DNA from: JAHJQT01 sp964494655
GTDB taxonomy: Bacteria > Patescibacteriota > Minisyncoccia > Portnoybacterales > UBA2143
Assembly (NCBI GenBank): GCA_964494655.1
Contig: CAZBRM010000009.1
Location: forward strand, 1-20,066
DNA length: 20,066 nt
Reading direction: 5' to 3'
Shown here piece after piece: positions 5,645 through 12,359 of this stretch. Every line of letters starts with the position of its first letter. The first letter of the stretch is position 1. The notes under the pieces were generated by a model, which was not told where the DNA came from, ran no database searches, and saw only the letters and a list, made by a program, of their open reading frames with translations. Both the position numbers and the translations under genes were made by a program.

Positions 5645-7144
5645 ATGAATAATGAACTTTTGCAAAAACTAAAGGATTGGCGAAATAATATGGCCAGAAA
5701 AGAAGCTTTACCTGTTTACCGTGTTTTTCAGAATAAAACTCTTGAAGATATTGTTGAAATAATGCCTAAAAATAAAAAAGAATTGCTTGATATAAAGGGA
5801 ATTAAAGAAAGAAAATTCGAAAAATATGGCAAGGATATTTTGGATCTGGTTAATGGCGATGAAATAAAAGATTCTTTACTCGCAGCTCAGAACGACACAG
5901 AGAAAAAGCCATATACAGTCAGCAAATATCTTGATTTGCTTAATAGTAAATTAAGGGATTGTAATGCCAGAGTCCAAGGCGAAATAAGTAGTTTAAATAT
6001 TAGTGGAAATTATTTATTTTTTTCATTAAAAGATAAAGATGATCAAAGTTTATTAAATTGTTTTATGTGGGCGAGCGATTATAAGATGTGTGGAATTTCA
6101 TTTGAAGAAGGTCTTGAAATTATTGCTGAAGGGTTTTCTGATATTTACAAGCCTCAAGGAAAATTAAGTTTTAGAGTTTCTATAGCAGAATTAGTTGGCG
6201 AAGGCGCTTTGAAAAAGGCCTATGAAAAATTAAAAAAGAAACTAGAAGATGAAGGGTTGTTTGATTTAGAGCGTAAAAAGCCAATTCCAGAATTTGTTCA
6301 GAAGATTGGTTTAATAACGTCAGAAACAGGCGCCGTCATCCATGATTTTTTAAATAATTTAGGCAAATACGGTTATCAAATTAAATTTTTTAACTCAAAA
6401 GTTGAAGGACAAACAGCAGTTCGTGATTTGATTTCAGCTATAAATTATTTTAAAGATAAAAATATTGATGTTTTAGTTATTATCCGAGGAGGCGGAAGTT
6501 TAGAGAGCTTGCAAGCGTTTAATAATGAAACTTTAGTTAGAGAAATAGCTGATTTTGAAAAGCCAGTTATGTGCGGAATCGGTCATGATAAAGATATTCC
6601 TTTAGCGTCCTTAACAGCTGATTTAATGGTTTCTACGCCTACGGCTATTACTGTTGCTTTGAATAAATCATGGGATAAAGCAATCAGCAGCATTCGTATT
6701 TTTGAAAAAGATATTATTTATAAATATCAAGAGGCGTTGTTTCACAAAAAGCGTAAAGTAGAAATATTAACACAGAAATTAAAAGAAAAATCAGAATTTA
6801 TTTTCAAAAGATTTAAAGATGCTAAAAATCGGCTGATGAACAAATTAACAGAATTGGGTTTTACCTTAAAGGAAACACAAAAAAATTTGAAGCAATCACT
6901 TGATTATATTTTTACAGGCATTAAAGATAAGATTAAGGAAGCTAAAAAATATTTAGAAAGAGCTGAAGAAAGATTAAAGAATGCTAATCCCGAGAACCAA
7001 TTAAAGCTTGGTTATAGTATTGTTTCAGTTGGCGGGAAAATAATAAAAAGTATTAAAAAAGTTAGTAAAAATGAAAAAATAGATATTAGAGTTTCAGACG
7101 GCAGAATAAAATCTCAAGTCGAAGAAATTATTAGTAATAAATAA
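5645..7144 (+). CDS. xseA: Exonuclease VII large subunit with N-terminal HRDC domain
   Basis: A 499-residue XseA-type protein, the catalytic subunit of exonuclease VII, which degrades single-stranded DNA in repair. Residues 1-73 form an HRDC domain (LKDWRNNMA, VYRVFQNKTLEDI, LLDIKGIKERKFEKYG), as seen at the C-terminus of RecQ helicases and RNase D, and not part of standard XseA (about 400-450 aa). Then come the OB-fold (about 92-185, with RVQGEISSLNISGNYLFFSL), and the catalytic domain: ITSETGAVIHDF (D234), RGGGSLESL (R281) and GHDKD (H314, D317), equivalent to the essential residues of the E. coli enzyme. In the following motif the usual IAD is LAS. A long coiled-coil region (about 345-450) and the C-terminal LGYSIVSVGGK segment complete the family order. 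GGAG at 5633-5636 is a possible Shine-Dalgarno sequence. xseB follows ten bases later. Confidence 0.93.
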   Translation: MNNELLQKLKDWRNNMARKEALPVYRVFQNKTLEDIVEIMPKNKKELLDIKGIKERKFEKYGKDILDLVNGDEIKDSLLAAQNDTEKKPYTVSKYLDLLNSKLRDCNARVQGEISSLNISGNYLFFSLKDKDDQSLLNCFMWASDYKMCGISFEEGLEIIAEGFSDIYKPQGKLSFRVSIAELVGEGALKKAYEKLKKKLEDEGLFDLERKKPIPEFVQKIGLITSETGAVIHDFLNNLGKYGYQIKFFNSKVEGQTAVRDLISAINYFKDKNIDVLVIIRGGGSLESLQAFNNETLVREIADFEKPVMCGIGHDKDIPLASLTADLMVSTPTAITVALNKSWDKAISSIRIFEKDIIYKYQEALFHKKRKVEILTQKLKEKSEFIFKRFKDAKNRLMNKLTELGFTLKETQKNLKQSLDYIFTGIKDKIKEAKKYLERAEERLKNANPENQLKLGYSIVSVGGKIIKSIKKVSKNEKIDIRVSDGRIKSQVEEIISNK

Positions 7145-7154
7145 TTTAAAAATT

Positions 7155-7364
7155 ATGGAGAAAAATAAACTTAAGGATTCGTTAAAAAAAATAGAGGAAA
7201 TTATTGATTGGTTTGATCAGCAAAATGAAATAGATATTGAAGCTGGTTTAGAAAAAGCCAAAGAAGGAGTTTCTTTAATTAAATCAAGCAAAAAACGGCT
7301 GAAAGAGCTTGAGAATGAATTTGAAAAAGTAAAAACAGGACTTGAGAAAGAAATTGATGAATAA
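7155..7364 (+). CDS. xseB: Exonuclease VII small subunit
   Basis: A 69-residue protein of the XseB family, two long helices that wrap the coiled-coil arm of XseA in the exonuclease VII complex. The typical pattern is visible: LKDSLKKIEEIIDWFD, then EIDIEAGLEKAKEGVSLIKSSKKRLKELENEFE, where the D-I-E-x-x-L-x-x-x-x-E-G-x-x-L-I core is the family signature. Length is normal. It starts ten bases after xseA, so the two subunits are made from one message. No Shine-Dalgarno sequence is seen. Confidence 0.9.
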   Translation: MEKNKLKDSLKKIEEIIDWFDQQNEIDIEAGLEKAKEGVSLIKSSKKRLKELENEFEKVKTGLEKEIDE

Positions 7365-7395
7365 AGGTCGGTGGGGGAAATAAATTAAAAATAAT

Positions 7396-7556
7396 AGACC
7401 TCTTGCAAGATAACCCTTTCTGCCGAAAACAAAATATTTTGGTTGAAAATTATTCAGAACTCGTTGGCTATGCTAAAGCATAACCTCCTCATTCTTCATA
7501 ATTTTCATCTCAAAATCTTTGATTTTCCATCAGAAAAGTTATTCCGCAAGAGATCT
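7396..7556. repeat. 161-bp fold-back (MITE-like) inverted-repeat element
   Basis: The two halves are imperfect reverse complements along nearly their full length. The left end AGACCTCTTGC (7396-7406) matches the complement of the right end GCAAGAGATCT (7546-7556), the next ~16 bases also match with few changes, GAAAATTAT pairs with ATAATTTTC in mid-arm, and the centre is TATGC-TAAA-GCATA (7469-7482). No convincing ORF lies inside. The element sits between the xseB stop and the SPFH gene, ending nine bases before its ATG. Such terminal and internal symmetry suits a miniature inverted-repeat transposable element or a long structured RNA. A flanking target duplication is not clear. No second full copy exists in this window. 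Confidence 0.7.
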
Positions 7557-7565
7557 TAAAAAAAT

Positions 7566-8381
7566 ATGGATAATATAAGAGAAATAAATAAAAAAATAAG
7601 CAATATGGATGGAAAAAAGATTGCTTCCAGAATTGCTATAGGTTTAATTGCTTTGATTCTTCTTTTTGGAGCTTTTGGAACTATTGGCGCCGGTGAGCGT
7701 GGAATATTACTTCAATTTGGAGCAGTTAAAGATAAAGTTTTTGACGAGGGTCTTTATATTAAAATACCTTTTATTCAGAAAGTAGTTAAAATGGATGTTA
7801 AAATTCAGAAAGATGAAGTTCCAGCTACTGCTTCTTCCAAGGACTTGCAGATAGTTACTTCAAGAATCGCTTTAAACTATCATGTGCTTCCAGAATCAGT
7901 TAATAAGGTCTGGCAAGAAGTAGGTAAAAATTATAATGCTAGAATTATTTCTCCAGCTATTCAAGAATCAGTTAAGGCGGAAACAGCTAAATTTACAGCT
8001 GAAGAATTGATTACTAAAAGGGAAATAGTAAAAGAACAAATTAAAGCAAATCTCGCAGAAAGATTATTACAGAATTTTATTATAGTTGATGAATTTAATA
8101 TTATTGACTTTGATTTTTCAGCAGCCTTTAATGAAGCTATTGAATCTAAGGTTAAGGCAGAACAGTTAAAGCTTAAGGCAGATAGAGATTTAGAAAGAAT
8201 AAAAATTGAAGCAGATCAAATGATTGCAGCTGCACAAGGAAAAGCACAGGCAATTCAAATAGAAGCACAAGCTTTGAAAGCTAATCCTCAAGTTGTTGAG
8301 TTGCGTTGGATAGAAAAATGGGATGGTAAAGTTCCTACTTACTGGGGCGAAGCTAGTCCATTTATTGGAATTAATAGATAG
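7566..8381 (+). CDS. Prohibitin-like SPFH domain membrane protein
   Basis: A 271-residue protein of the SPFH/band 7 family. An N-terminal hydrophobic segment (about 21-43) anchors it in the membrane, followed directly by the prohibitin/HflC-type signature GERGILLQFGAVKDKVFDEG (about 48-67) and the band-7 core (to about residue 190) with FTAEELITKREIVKEQIKANL. The C-terminal helix is long, Ala/Glu/Lys-rich and coiled-coil-like (about 193-245). Such proteins form ring-shaped membrane scaffolds and in bacteria often regulate FtsH-type proteases. Neither FtsH nor HflK is nearby, so it may act alone as a prohibitin homologue. The start lacks a Shine-Dalgarno sequence and lies nine bases after the fold-back element, whose structure could affect its expression. 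Confidence 0.88.
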   Translation: MDNIREINKKISNMDGKKIASRIAIGLIALILLFGAFGTIGAGERGILLQFGAVKDKVFDEGLYIKIPFIQKVVKMDVKIQKDEVPATASSKDLQIVTSRIALNYHVLPESVNKVWQEVGKNYNARIISPAIQESVKAETAKFTAEELITKREIVKEQIKANLAERLLQNFIIVDEFNIIDFDFSAAFNEAIESKVKAEQLKLKADRDLERIKIEADQMIAAAQGKAQAIQIEAQALKANPQVVELRWIEKWDGKVPTYWGEASPFIGINR

Positions 8382-8383
8382 AT

Positions 8384-8710
8384 ATGAATCAGGAAAAATG
8401 GGAAAATTTAATAAATGATATTAAAGATAAATTTGAAGTAGAAGAGCATAATAACAAGCATCTTGATGAAATGGGCGGAACAGATATTGAATTTATTATA
8501 TTCAAAAGTCCTTTAGGAAGAGTTAAGCTTGAACATATAATCAAGCCGGTTGTGCTTGATAAAAAAACTAATTATTCCCAACGCATTGGTTCTGAAACGA
8601 GCGTTGAATATGTTTATAGTGAAGATGAGAAAACAAGCAGATTAATAGCTTACAAATGGGATAATCATGAAGATGATTGGGTTGAAATTAGCGCGGATAG
8701 TTTTAATTAA
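8384..8710 (+). CDS. Conserved-type hypothetical protein (108 aa)
   Basis: A 108-residue acidic soluble protein with no signal peptide or membrane segment. It appears to be mostly beta: TDIEFIIFKSPLGRVKLEHIIKP, VVLDKKTNYSQRIGSET and SVEYVYSEDEKTSRLIAYKWD, ending WVEISADSF. I associate this pattern with a small uncharacterised family common in Patescibacteria, from recollection only; no enzymatic motif is visible. It starts two bases after the SPFH gene stop and is followed five bases later by engB, so the three are probably one operon. No Shine-Dalgarno sequence. Confidence 0.75.
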   Translation: MNQEKWENLINDIKDKFEVEEHNNKHLDEMGGTDIEFIIFKSPLGRVKLEHIIKPVVLDKKTNYSQRIGSETSVEYVYSEDEKTSRLIAYKWDNHEDDWVEISADSFN

Positions 8711-8715
8711 AATGT

Positions 8716-9294
8716 ATGGATATTAAAACCGCAGAATTTGTAAAAGGAATAATTGGAACAGATAAAATTCTTGAAGATAATAAACTCCAAATTGCTTTTG
8801 TGGGAAGGTCTAATGTTGGCAAGTCAAGTATTATAAATTTGCTTGCCAATAGAAAAAATCTTGTTAAATCAAGTTCAAAGCCGGGAAAAACAAGACAGAT
8901 TAATTTTTTTTTAATAAATAAAAAAGTATATTTTGTTGATTTGCCAGGATATGGATTTATGAAGATTAAGTTGAAAAAGAAAGAAAAAATCAGAAAATTA
9001 ATCATTTGGTATTTGTTTCGTTCTGATGTTGAAATTGATAAAGTAGTTTTAATTATTGACGCTAAAACAGGTCCAACTGATTTTGACATGGAAATGCTGG
9101 ATTTATTAAAAAATACAGAAAGAGAAGTTATTATAATTGCTAACAAAATTGATAAATTGAAAAAAAATGATGTCAAGATGCAAATAAGCAAAATTGAAGA
9201 AATTACTGGATATAATGGAATTATTCCTTTTTCAGCTAAGAAAAAAATAGGTAGAGAAAAACTTTTAAATAAAATATTTAATAAACATGTCTGA
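8716..9294 (+). CDS. engB: Ribosome biogenesis GTP-binding protein EngB/YsxC/YihA
   Basis: A 192-residue TRAFAC-class GTPase required for assembly of the large ribosomal subunit. All G motifs are present: G1 GRSNVGKSS (30-38), the switch I region with SKPGKTRQINFF (about 55-66, containing the family's conserved PGKT), G3 DLPGYG (75-80, the YihA-specific form), G4 NKID (143-146) and G5 SAK (173-175). Length is typical for EngB. The coding end overlaps the next gene by eight bases (ATGTCTGA), suggesting coupled translation of the nuclease gene. No Shine-Dalgarno sequence precedes the ATG. The C-terminal tail is Lys-rich, as common in this family. Confidence 0.95.
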   Translation: MDIKTAEFVKGIIGTDKILEDNKLQIAFVGRSNVGKSSIINLLANRKNLVKSSSKPGKTRQINFFLINKKVYFVDLPGYGFMKIKLKKKEKIRKLIIWYLFRSDVEIDKVVLIIDAKTGPTDFDMEMLDLLKNTEREVIIIANKIDKLKKNDVKMQISKIEEITGYNGIIPFSAKKKIGREKLLNKIFNKHV

Positions 9295-10039
9295 TTATTA
9301 TAATGCAAAAAGAACATATGGGCTTTTTAATCCTGATTCAGGCGGGGTTTTTAAATTAAGCCGTTCCAAGATTGATTTATTTTTAAATTGTCCGCGCTGT
9401 TTTTATTTAGATCGTAGATTAGGAATTAGCAGACCGCCAATGTTTCCTTATACGCTTAATTCAGCAGTTGATGTTTTATTTAAAAAAGAATTTGATATTC
9501 ACAGAGCTAAAGGCGAAGCGCATCCAATAATGAAGAATTATGGAATTGAAGCTGTTCCTTTTGAGCATGAAAAAATGGATGAATGGAGAAATAATTTTTC
9601 TGGAATCAAGTTTTTACACGAACCGACTAATTTTTTAATATTTGGCGCAATTGATGATGTTTGGATTAATCCGCAAAAAGAATTAATTATTGTTGATTAT
9701 AAATCAACAGCTAAAAATAGCGAGATAAATCTTGAAGCTGACTGGCAGATTGGATATAAAAGACAGATGGAAATTTATCAATGGCTTTTCAGAAAAAACG
9801 ATTTTAAAGTTGCTGAAACTGGCTATTTTGTTTATGCAAATGGCAAAACAGATAAAGAAGCGTTTGATGGCAAATTAGAGTTTGATGTTCAAATATTGCC
9901 TTATAAAGGAGATGATTCATGGGTAGAAAATGAAATTATTAATGCTCATAAATGTTTAATGAATAATGAGATTCCTGATTCTGGAAAAGATTGTGATTAT
10001 TGCGCGTATAATAAAGAAGTTGATAAAAGTGGAAAATAG
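9287..10039 (+). CDS. PD-(D/E)XK nuclease with four-cysteine cluster (Cas4/AddB-like fold)
   Basis: A 250-residue nuclease of the PD-(D/E)XK superfamily (PDDEXK_1 type, related in layout to Cas4 and the AddB/RecB nuclease domain). Motifs in order: LSRSKIDLFLNCPRC with C35 and C38; GAIDDVW (D123, D124); IVDYKST, the D-x-K catalytic pair (D137, K139); QMEIYQW (Q160, Y164), the classic QxxxY; and a C-terminal CDYC (C236, C239). The split cysteines, one pair at each end of the domain, match the placement of the Fe-S cluster in Cas4/AddB-type proteins. There is no helicase domain or CRISPR array nearby. It overlaps engB by eight bases. Function is probably in DNA repair or recombination; the exact substrate cannot be told. 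Confidence 0.82.
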   Translation: MSDYYNAKRTYGLFNPDSGGVFKLSRSKIDLFLNCPRCFYLDRRLGISRPPMFPYTLNSAVDVLFKKEFDIHRAKGEAHPIMKNYGIEAVPFEHEKMDEWRNNFSGIKFLHEPTNFLIFGAIDDVWINPQKELIIVDYKSTAKNSEINLEADWQIGYKRQMEIYQWLFRKNDFKVAETGYFVYANGKTDKEAFDGKLEFDVQILPYKGDDSWVENEIINAHKCLMNNEIPDSGKDCDYCAYNKEVDKSGK

Positions 10040-10040
10040 A

Positions 10041-10069
10041 TTGACAAATTGTTGTTTTATATTTATGAT
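10041..10069 (+). promoter_or_regulatory. Sigma-70-type promoter for the 10109 gene
   Basis: TTGACA (10041-10046), a 17-base spacer and TATGAT (10064-10069) form a near-consensus promoter that begins one base after the nuclease stop codon. The transcription start should be near 10076, leaving a 33-base leader with the strong AAGGAGG at 10096-10102. Confidence 0.8.
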
Positions 10070-10108
10070 GTTTTAAAAGTACCTTAATTTTAAAAAAGGA
10101 GGAAAATC

Positions 10109-10345
10109 ATGAGTACAATATCAGAATATAAAAAGATAAGAGAGCTATCAAAAATGATTCATCTATTTCAAGAGAATATAAGAAAGAATGTACGTTTGAA
10201 GCTAATTGGCAACTATAATTATATAGTTGAGCCAATAGAAATGAAGGGGATGGAATGTTTTTTTAGGCTCATTGGAACTAAATTAAACAATCATCCAATT
10301 GTATCTCAGTCAATTCATAAAATTAAAGAAATAATTCCAATATAG
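10109..10345 (+). CDS. Hypothetical protein (78 aa), own promoter and terminator
   Basis: Not recognised. The 78-residue product is basic and soluble: an N-terminal helix (EYKKIRELSKMIHLFQENIRKN), a beta-like middle (VRLKLIGNYNYIVEPIEMKGMECFFRLIG) and a C-terminal helix-like end (VSQSIHKIKEIIPI). No membrane segment or signal peptide. AAGGAGG at 10096-10102, six bases before ATG, is a near-ideal Shine-Dalgarno sequence. The gene has a near-consensus promoter upstream, and a hairpin terminator begins within its stop codon, so it is an independent single-gene unit placed between two operons. This organisation matches the genes at 1873, 12887 and 17027. Confidence 0.72.
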   Translation: MSTISEYKKIRELSKMIHLFQENIRKNVRLKLIGNYNYIVEPIEMKGMECFFRLIGTKLNNHPIVSQSIHKIKEIIPI

Positions 10346-10379
10346 AGGAAGCTGAAGTTTAGTTTCCTCTTTTATTTTT
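10345..10379 (+). terminator. Intrinsic terminator overlapping the stop codon of the 10109 gene
   Basis: GAGGAAGCT (10345-10353) pairs over 9 bp (one G-U) with AGTTTCCTC (10361-10369) around a 7-base loop, then TTTTATTTTT (10370-10379). The first stem base is the last base of the TAG stop codon. Confidence 0.85.
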
Positions 10380-10388
10380 CATATTTTT

Positions 10389-10397
10389 TGTTATAAT
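10389..10397 (+). promoter_or_regulatory. T-tract/extended -10 promoter for the PspC-like gene
   Basis: TGTTATAAT (10389-10397) is a perfect extended -10 behind six T. The predicted transcription start (about 10404) leaves only about three bases before ATG 10407, so the message would be leaderless or nearly so. Confidence 0.6.
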
Positions 10398-10406
10398 ATA
10401 GTTATT

Positions 10407-10631
10407 ATGGAAACAAAAAAATTATATAGGAGTGATAAAAATAAAATATTAGCCGGAGTATGCGGCGGATTAGGCGAGTATGCTGGTATTGATCCAGTTC
10501 TTTTTCGTTTAATTTGGATTTTAATTTTTATCTTTATTGGTTTTTCTATCAATTTTTTCCCTGGTTTTGTTTTTGGCCTAATCGCTTATTTCTTAGCTAT
10601 AATTATTATTCCTAAAAGAATTGAGAAATAA
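10407..10631 (+). CDS. PspC-domain small membrane protein
   Basis: A 74-residue PspC-domain protein. The signature is complete: KLYRSDKNKILAGVCGGLGEYAGIDPVLFRLIWI (residues 4-38), followed by two hydrophobic stretches (about 35-49 and 52-69) and a basic end (PKRIEK). In enterobacteria PspC takes part in the phage-shock envelope-stress response; single-domain PspC proteins like this are widespread and their role elsewhere is largely unknown. No pspA homologue is in the window. The message is predicted to be leaderless or nearly so from the extended -10 at 10389-10397. The glycosyltransferase gene follows within five bases. Confidence 0.88.
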   Translation: METKKLYRSDKNKILAGVCGGLGEYAGIDPVLFRLIWILIFIFIGFSINFFPGFVFGLIAYFLAIIIIPKRIEK

Positions 10632-10635
10632 TTCA

Positions 10636-11817
10636 ATGAATATTGATAATCCTCAGAAAATAAAAAAAGCTGATATAATAGTTGGTATTCCTTCATATAA
10701 TGAGGCAAAAACGATTGGTTTTGTTGTTGAACAATCATCTTTAGGGCTTAAAAAATATTATCCTAATAAAAATAGCGTTATTATTAATTTAGATCATGAA
10801 TCGCCTGATGGAACAAAGCAGGTTTTTTTAAATGCTAAAAAAAACGATATTCCAAGAATATATATTAGCACAGGAAAAAATATTAAAGGAAAAGGATACA
10901 ATTTTTACAATCTCTTTTCTATAACCCAAAAATTAAAAGCAAAAGCAATTATTGTTTTTGACGCGGATTTGCAAAGCATTAGGCCAAATTGGGTTAAAAA
11001 AATGATAGAGCCGATTTTTAACGGCTATGACTTTATAACTCCGTATTATATGCGTTGCAAAACAGATGCAACTATTACTAATCATTTAGTTTATCCTTTA
11101 ATTTACGGTCTCTTTGGTTGGGATGTCCGTCAGCCAATTGGTGGTGATTTTTCTTTTTCCAATAAAATGGTTAATTATTGGTTAAAGCAGAAATGGCCTG
11201 AAACAGCTTATCAATTTGGCATTGATGTTTTTATGAGTTTAGGCGCTTTTTTAAGCAAAGCAAAAACCTGCCAGGTTAATCTTGGAAGCAAGCTTCATAA
11301 TCTGTCAAATCCTAAATTAGGATCAATGTTTTATCAAGTGACTGAAACTCTTTTCAAAATTATTGCAAGCAATTTAGATAAAATTAAAGAAGTTGATGAA
11401 GTTGATAAAGTTCCTATTTTAGGCAGCAAAAGTTTGCCAATTTTAGCTAACGCAATACCTGATGAAGAATTATTTAGAAGTATTTTTTGGGATAATTTGG
11501 AATGTCATTGGGATTTAATAAAGAATATTATTAAAGAGCCAATTAAGCAGAAATTTATTAAAGACATTCAAAAAAAGGAAATTGCTATTGATTTAAAAAT
11601 CTGGACTAAAATTATTTACGATTTTTTACATGCTTATTGTCAAGAGGACTATGATAAACCAGATTTAATTAAAGCGCTAGGATGCCTTTATTTTGGAAGA
11701 ATTGTTTCTTTTTATAAAGAAAATGGCAATTGTACGCCTGAAGAGATTGAGAAAGAAGTTATTAAGCGAGTTAAATATTTTTTTAAAAAAAGAAATTATT
11801 TTTTAAACAAAATCTAA
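10636..11817 (+). CDS. GT-A glycosyltransferase, mannosylglycerate/glucosyl-3-phosphoglycerate synthase-like
   Basis: A 393-residue glycosyltransferase. The GT-A start VGIPSYNEAKTIG (about 16-28) is followed by KGKGYN, the metal-binding FDADLQS (D109, D111), KTDATIT, QPIGGDF (166-172), FGIDVF (about 194-199) and a histidine in KLHNL (H221). The order of D-x-D, PxGG(D/E), W/FGID and a late histidine matches retaining enzymes of the mannosylglycerate synthase (GT78) and glucosyl-3-phosphoglycerate synthase type, in which the late histidine is a metal ligand. The C-terminal ~130 residues are helical and additional to the core. Substrate is not determinable; a compatible-solute or glycolipid precursor is possible. 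A TTG at 10621 would extend it five residues into pspC; ATG 10636 is preferred. Confidence 0.75.
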   Translation: MNIDNPQKIKKADIIVGIPSYNEAKTIGFVVEQSSLGLKKYYPNKNSVIINLDHESPDGTKQVFLNAKKNDIPRIYISTGKNIKGKGYNFYNLFSITQKLKAKAIIVFDADLQSIRPNWVKKMIEPIFNGYDFITPYYMRCKTDATITNHLVYPLIYGLFGWDVRQPIGGDFSFSNKMVNYWLKQKWPETAYQFGIDVFMSLGAFLSKAKTCQVNLGSKLHNLSNPKLGSMFYQVTETLFKIIASNLDKIKEVDEVDKVPILGSKSLPILANAIPDEELFRSIFWDNLECHWDLIKNIIKEPIKQKFIKDIQKKEIAIDLKIWTKIIYDFLHAYCQEDYDKPDLIKALGCLYFGRIVSFYKENGNCTPEEIEKEVIKRVKYFFKKRNYFLNKI

Positions 11818-11826
11818 AATCTAATT

Positions 11827-12201
11827 ATGAAAAGGATTGAATTTGAAAAATTAACAGAACAAGCAATATCAGATTTGCCAGAGCATATTAAGAGTAAAAT
11901 AGATAATGTTGAAATTTTGGTTGAAAATGAACCGTCTAAAGAACAATTGCGAAAAATAAAAGTAGGTTCAAAATATTCATTATTAGGCCTTTATGAGGGC
12001 GTTCCGCAAAATGTATGGGGCAGGGGATTTGGCAATATCTTGCCGGACAAAATTACTATTTTTCAGAAAGCTATTGAAAGTTATGCAAATTCAAAAAAAG
12101 CATTAATAGAATTAATAAAAAGTACAGTTCGACATGAAATAGCTCATCATTTTGGTTTTAATGAAGAGGGTGTGAAATCCTTAGAACAAAAAAGAAAATG
12201 A
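11827..12201 (+). CDS. Zincin-like metallopeptidase family protein
   Basis: A 124-residue protein of the small zincin family (PF06262-type). The zinc motif HEIAHHFG lies at 103-110 (H103, E104, H107, with a further acidic N-E-E at 112-114), preceded by the family's LLGLYEGVPQ and PDKITIFQKAI segments. There is no signal peptide, so it is cytoplasmic. The substrate of this family is not established. The stop TGA overlaps the ATG of the next small frame (ATGA), the usual sign of translational coupling. It begins nine bases after the glycosyltransferase stop. No Shine-Dalgarno sequence. Confidence 0.85.
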   Translation: MKRIEFEKLTEQAISDLPEHIKSKIDNVEILVENEPSKEQLRKIKVGSKYSLLGLYEGVPQNVWGRGFGNILPDKITIFQKAIESYANSKKALIELIKSTVRHEIAHHFGFNEEGVKSLEQKRK

Positions 12202-12359
12202 AAAATTATGCAAAAGTTGGCGGGCGTAAAGGAAAACCGGGCTACCGGACTCCTTCAAAATTTAAAATAAAGCAGTGTGATAAGATTAAAAAATTAAAAG
12301 GTAAATATGTTGATAAAAGTAAAAACTTATCCTCAAGCAGGCAAGCAAGAAATAATTAA
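12198..12359 (+). CDS. Small basic ORF (53 aa), overlapping both neighbours
   Basis: ATG 12198 overlaps the zincin stop codon (ATGA) and the frame runs 53 codons to TAA 12357-12359, overlapping the start of the yggU gene by 53 bases in a different frame. The product is strongly basic, with Gly/Arg/Lys-rich VGGRKGKPGYRTPSK near the N-terminus and a Ser/Arg tail. A single cysteine is present. Its high charge and the coupled start favour a genuine RNA- or ribosome-associated small protein, but family is unknown and the last third coincides with the more certain yggU. Without this ORF, 12202-12306 would be an unexplained gap in a tight operon. Confidence 0.4.
   Translation: MKNYAKVGGRKGKPGYRTPSKFKIKQCDKIKKLKGKYVDKSKNLSSSRQARNN

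Noticed and set aside
8703..9317. 204-codon open frame on the - strand
   Set aside because: It is the antisense shadow of engB, which has all G motifs intact. The product is low-complexity Leu/Ile/Phe/Ser-rich, as expected for antisense of AT-rich code.
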